From the NCBI GenBank assembly GCA_015233365.1, contig JADFXU010000017.1, forward strand, positions 1 through 48,006: 48,006 nucleotides of DNA, given 5' to 3'. This stretch comes from Nitrospirota bacterium. Its GTDB lineage: Bacteria; Nitrospirota; Thermodesulfovibrionia; Thermodesulfovibrionales; Dissulfurispiraceae. A model generated the notes under the pieces. The model saw only the letters and a list, made by a program, of their open reading frames with translations, was not told where the DNA came from and did not search any database. Position numbers and translations under genes: made by a program. Shown here in pieces: positions 46,180-48,006 of this stretch. The number at the start of each line of letters is the position of its first letter. Position 1 is the stretch's first letter.

Positions 46180-46316
46180 TTAGAAATAATGATTGCTATC
46201 CGAATTATTGTGTCTGCTATGAAATAGTTCTTCTTCAGAGAAAAGAAAGATTAGAAATGATTTGATGGCAGTGCTATTATATGGTGAGGCTATAGCTATA
46301 TATTGGAACTAATGTA

Positions 46317-47222
46317 ATGGAAGAAAACAGAATAGAAATTGATAGAGATCTTTGTGACGGCTGCGGGTTATGCGTCACGGTTTGCCCGACAGGAACCATC
46401 TCACTCATGGAAGGAAAGGCGGCTGTCTCAGGAGAGGAGTCGATATCTTGCGGACATTGCGAAGCAGTATGTCCCCAGAAGGCGATTCGTGTCATGGCAA
46501 TTGATGAAGAGATGTCAAGGTATAAGACTTTCACCATGGAGAAACAGTGGCTCCCTCCCGGAAAATACAGCACATCCGTTTTGGTACAGCTTATGGCCTC
46601 TCGCCGGTCCTGCCGTTGCTTTACCAACCAGTCTGTAGACAGGGCGATTCTTGAGGACCTTGTAAAGATCGGGATCACTGCACCGTCCGGAACCAACAGT
46701 CAGTCCTGGACTTTTACCATTATGCCAACGAGGAAGGCGGTGGCATCCTTTGCAGAATACATCGCGTCCTACTTTGGGCGATTAAACACTACTGCAGAGA
46801 AGACCATGCTTCGTTTGTTCCTCAAGTTGACAGGAAAAGGAGAACTCGATGCCTATTACCGCGGTTATTACCGGAAGGTGAAGAAGGCGCTTCAAGAATG
46901 GCACGGATCAGGCAAAGACCGTCTCTTTCACGGTAGCACGGCTGCCATTATTATCGGATCTAGACCGGGGGCGAGCTGTCCTGCCGAGGACGCATTGCTC
47001 GCAACACAGAATATCCTGCTTGCGGCCCACAGCATGGGACTCGGCTCTTGTCTGATCGGATATGCCGTTGCAGCAATGAAGAAAGATGCTTCGATCCAGC
47101 AGTCTATCGGAATTCCGTCAGAAGAGGGAATTCATGCAGTTATTGCCCTCGGATATCCCGATGAAGTCTATCAGCGTGTAACCGGGCGCAAGAAAGTAAC
47201 CCAGCGATATTTCGAAGGATAA
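46317..47222 (+). CDS. Ferredoxin-nitroreductase fusion protein
   Basis: A 301-residue fusion: residues 1-60 form a two-cluster ferredoxin domain, residues about 85-301 an FMN-binding nitroreductase domain (SRRSCRCFTNQSVDRAILE, APSGTNSQSW, and AHSMGLGSCLIGYA). The first cluster has the full set Cys13, Cys16, Cys19 and Cys23. The second motif reads ESISCGHCEAVCP with Cys45, Cys48 and Cys52; the first of the usual four Cys is missing, so a [3Fe-4S] cluster is possible there. Such fusions reduce nitro compounds or flavins with electrons from ferredoxin. No Shine-Dalgarno sequence precedes the ATG; TATATT is 12 bases upstream. Confidence 0.88.
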   Translation: MEENRIEIDRDLCDGCGLCVTVCPTGTISLMEGKAAVSGEESISCGHCEAVCPQKAIRVMAIDEEMSRYKTFTMEKQWLPPGKYSTSVLVQLMASRRSCRCFTNQSVDRAILEDLVKIGITAPSGTNSQSWTFTIMPTRKAVASFAEYIASYFGRLNTTAEKTMLRLFLKLTGKGELDAYYRGYYRKVKKALQEWHGSGKDRLFHGSTAAIIIGSRPGASCPAEDALLATQNILLAAHSMGLGSCLIGYAVAAMKKDASIQQSIGIPSEEGIHAVIALGYPDEVYQRVTGRKKVTQRYFEG

Positions 47223-47543
47223 TAACCGGGACAAAGACTTTGCATTTCAGGCGGTGTGCTGCACCTGATAACTAACGCCAGAGATATCTTGCTAAGAATG
47301 TTGAATTCCGATCGTAACTGTGGTACCTCAAGTGTGCAGTAACACTCAAGAAGCACGATATGCAAGCTTGGGCTGATTTCGGACTACATCCAAATGTCAA
47401 TAAGCAAGTCTGACCCTAGATCCCCTAATGTAAGAAAACAGTCAGAAGAGGTAATCCCACCTATCTGCTTAGTTGCCTATAGACTTAATTGACAATAGAC
47501 AGGAGCGTGATAATATTTGATTGGAAGTGAAGGAGGGAATGTC
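47223..47543. other. Gap with relic repeat copy and a promoter
   Basis: The stretch holds GATATCTTGCTAA (47283-47295), GTTGA (47300-47304) and TTCCGATCGTAA (47306-47317), the same elements in the same order as at 30775-30954 but much closer together. No gene is supported: the minus-strand frame at 47171-47365 overlaps the nitroreductase and looks random. A promoter for the next gene lies at 47489-47516. Confidence 0.45.
47489..47516 (+). promoter_or_regulatory. Sigma70-type promoter of the DUF488 gene
   Basis: Consensus TTGACA (47489-47494) and TAATAT (47511-47516) are 16 nt apart. The start at 47544 gives a ~20-nt leader containing AAGGAGGG at 47530-47537. Confidence 0.55.
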
Positions 47544-47888
47544 ATGCTTAAGGTCAAAAGGATATACGAGACGGCATCATCCGAAGACGGCAAGCGCATT
47601 CTCGTTGACCGGCTTTGGCCGAGAGGTATCAAGAAGGAAAAAGCGGAAGTCGGAGAATGGCTTAAAGAAATTGCACCGAGCGACGAGTTGAGAAAGTGGT
47701 TCGCTCATGATCCGTCCAAGTGGCAGGCGTTTAAGACAAAATATGCCCACGAGATCGGGGGAAAGTCTGACCTTTTACAGCGACTCAGGAAAGAATCCGG
47801 AAAGGCAACAGTGACCCTAGTATATTCGGCAAAGGACAACGAGCATAACAACGCGGTGGCACTCAAAGAGATCATCGAACAGTTGTAA
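47544..47888 (+). CDS. DUF488 family (YeaO-like) protein
   Basis: A 114-residue cytoplasmic protein matching the YeaO type of DUF488. Typical segments are RIYETASSEDGKRILVDRLWPRGI, WLKEIAPSDELRKWFAHDPSKW and VTLVYSAKDNEHNNAVALKEI. The family is widespread in bacteria and has no firmly established activity. The start is ATG 47544, seven bases after AAGGAGGG; an earlier TTG at 47517 is possible but lacks a site. It stands alone behind its own promoter. Confidence 0.88.
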   Translation: MLKVKRIYETASSEDGKRILVDRLWPRGIKKEKAEVGEWLKEIAPSDELRKWFAHDPSKWQAFKTKYAHEIGGKSDLLQRLRKESGKATVTLVYSAKDNEHNNAVALKEIIEQL

Positions 47889-47959
47889 TGTTAACCCCTC
47901 CTTTCTTTTTTGACCATGACAAAAAACTTTTTGAAAACACGATGATAAGGGTTATTGAT

Positions 47960-48006
47960 ATGAAGTTATTTATCTGTTTTACTATGACATGCCTAATTTT
48001 AAGTAT
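47960..48006 (+). CDS. Start of an exported protein, cut by the window end
   Basis: The frame from ATG 47960 reads MKLFICFTMTCLILS before the window ends. This is a Lys then hydrophobic stretch, as in signal peptides; a lipobox is not yet visible. AAGGG lies nine bases upstream. Function cannot be judged from 15 residues. Confidence 0.4.
   Translation, partial: MKLFICFTMTCLILS

Overview
The window reads as a bacterial chromosome segment of mixed, roughly 50% GC composition. Gene content (a cytochrome b-cytochrome c fusion with a Rieske protein, a complete 13-gene complex I operon, full glycolytic/pentose phosphate modules, a Cache-type chemoreceptor, a ZraP-like metal-stress locus) fits an environmental Gram-negative such as Nitrospirota or a deltaproteobacterial relative. 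No rRNA or ribosomal protein gene is present, so this taxonomic placement is inference.

Layout. (1) 1-706: the right-hand end of an integrative element, with a tyrosine recombinase whose 3' end runs through the 3' half of a tRNA-Arg(CCT) gene on the other strand. (2) 803-1924: a DUF2147 exported protein and an HAD-family hydrolase, followed by a perfect 24-bp-arm palindrome. (3) 2115-19913: one long plus-strand respiratory block: Rieske protein, cytochrome b/c fusion, 6-phosphogluconate dehydrogenase (gnd), then nuoA-B-CD-E-F-G-H-I-J-K-L-M-N, mostly with overlapping or near-touching genes. A 53-codon small gene with its own promoter follows. (4) 20217-23473 minus: a chemoreceptor with Cache, HAMP, signalling and CZB-like domains, and a quinone oxidoreductase whose upstream region carries a MITE-like inverted-repeat element with an 8-bp target duplication. 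(5) 23789-29366 plus: a pentose phosphate operon tkt-tal-rpiB-zwf-pgl behind a strong sigma70-type promoter. (6) 29847-34558: accessory region with a Sel1-repeat protein, long gene-poor DNA, a GC-rich probably acquired katG, and a Ser-rich three-repeat protein with a His run. (7) 34966-41450: a GGDEF diguanylate cyclase, a P-type cation ATPase, a response regulator/histidine kinase pair, a ZraP-like periplasmic protein and a small exported protein. I read the last five genes as a metal or envelope stress module. (8) 41451-48006: a Cys-cluster small protein, a truncated D-aminoacyl-tRNA deacylase, fructose-bisphosphate aldolase and phosphofructokinase (minus strand), an SRAP/YedK-type DNA-protein crosslink protein preceded by a small ORF, a ferredoxin-nitroreductase fusion, a YeaO-like DUF488 protein and the start of one more exported protein.

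How the genes fit together. Zwf, Pgl and Gnd make the oxidative pentose phosphate branch; tkt, tal and rpiB make the non-oxidative branch; pfkA and fba connect to glycolysis. The gnd gene sits between the bc-type quinol oxidase complex and complex I, and its nucleotide-binding loop has an acidic residue typical of NAD-using enzymes, so sugar oxidation may feed NADH directly into the quinone pool. No CRISPR array or known defence system was found. The most unusual items are the MITE-like insertion that supplies the qor ribosome-binding region, the 7-nt periodic repeats in the respiratory operon, the cytochrome b-c fusion, and several genes that look leaderless.
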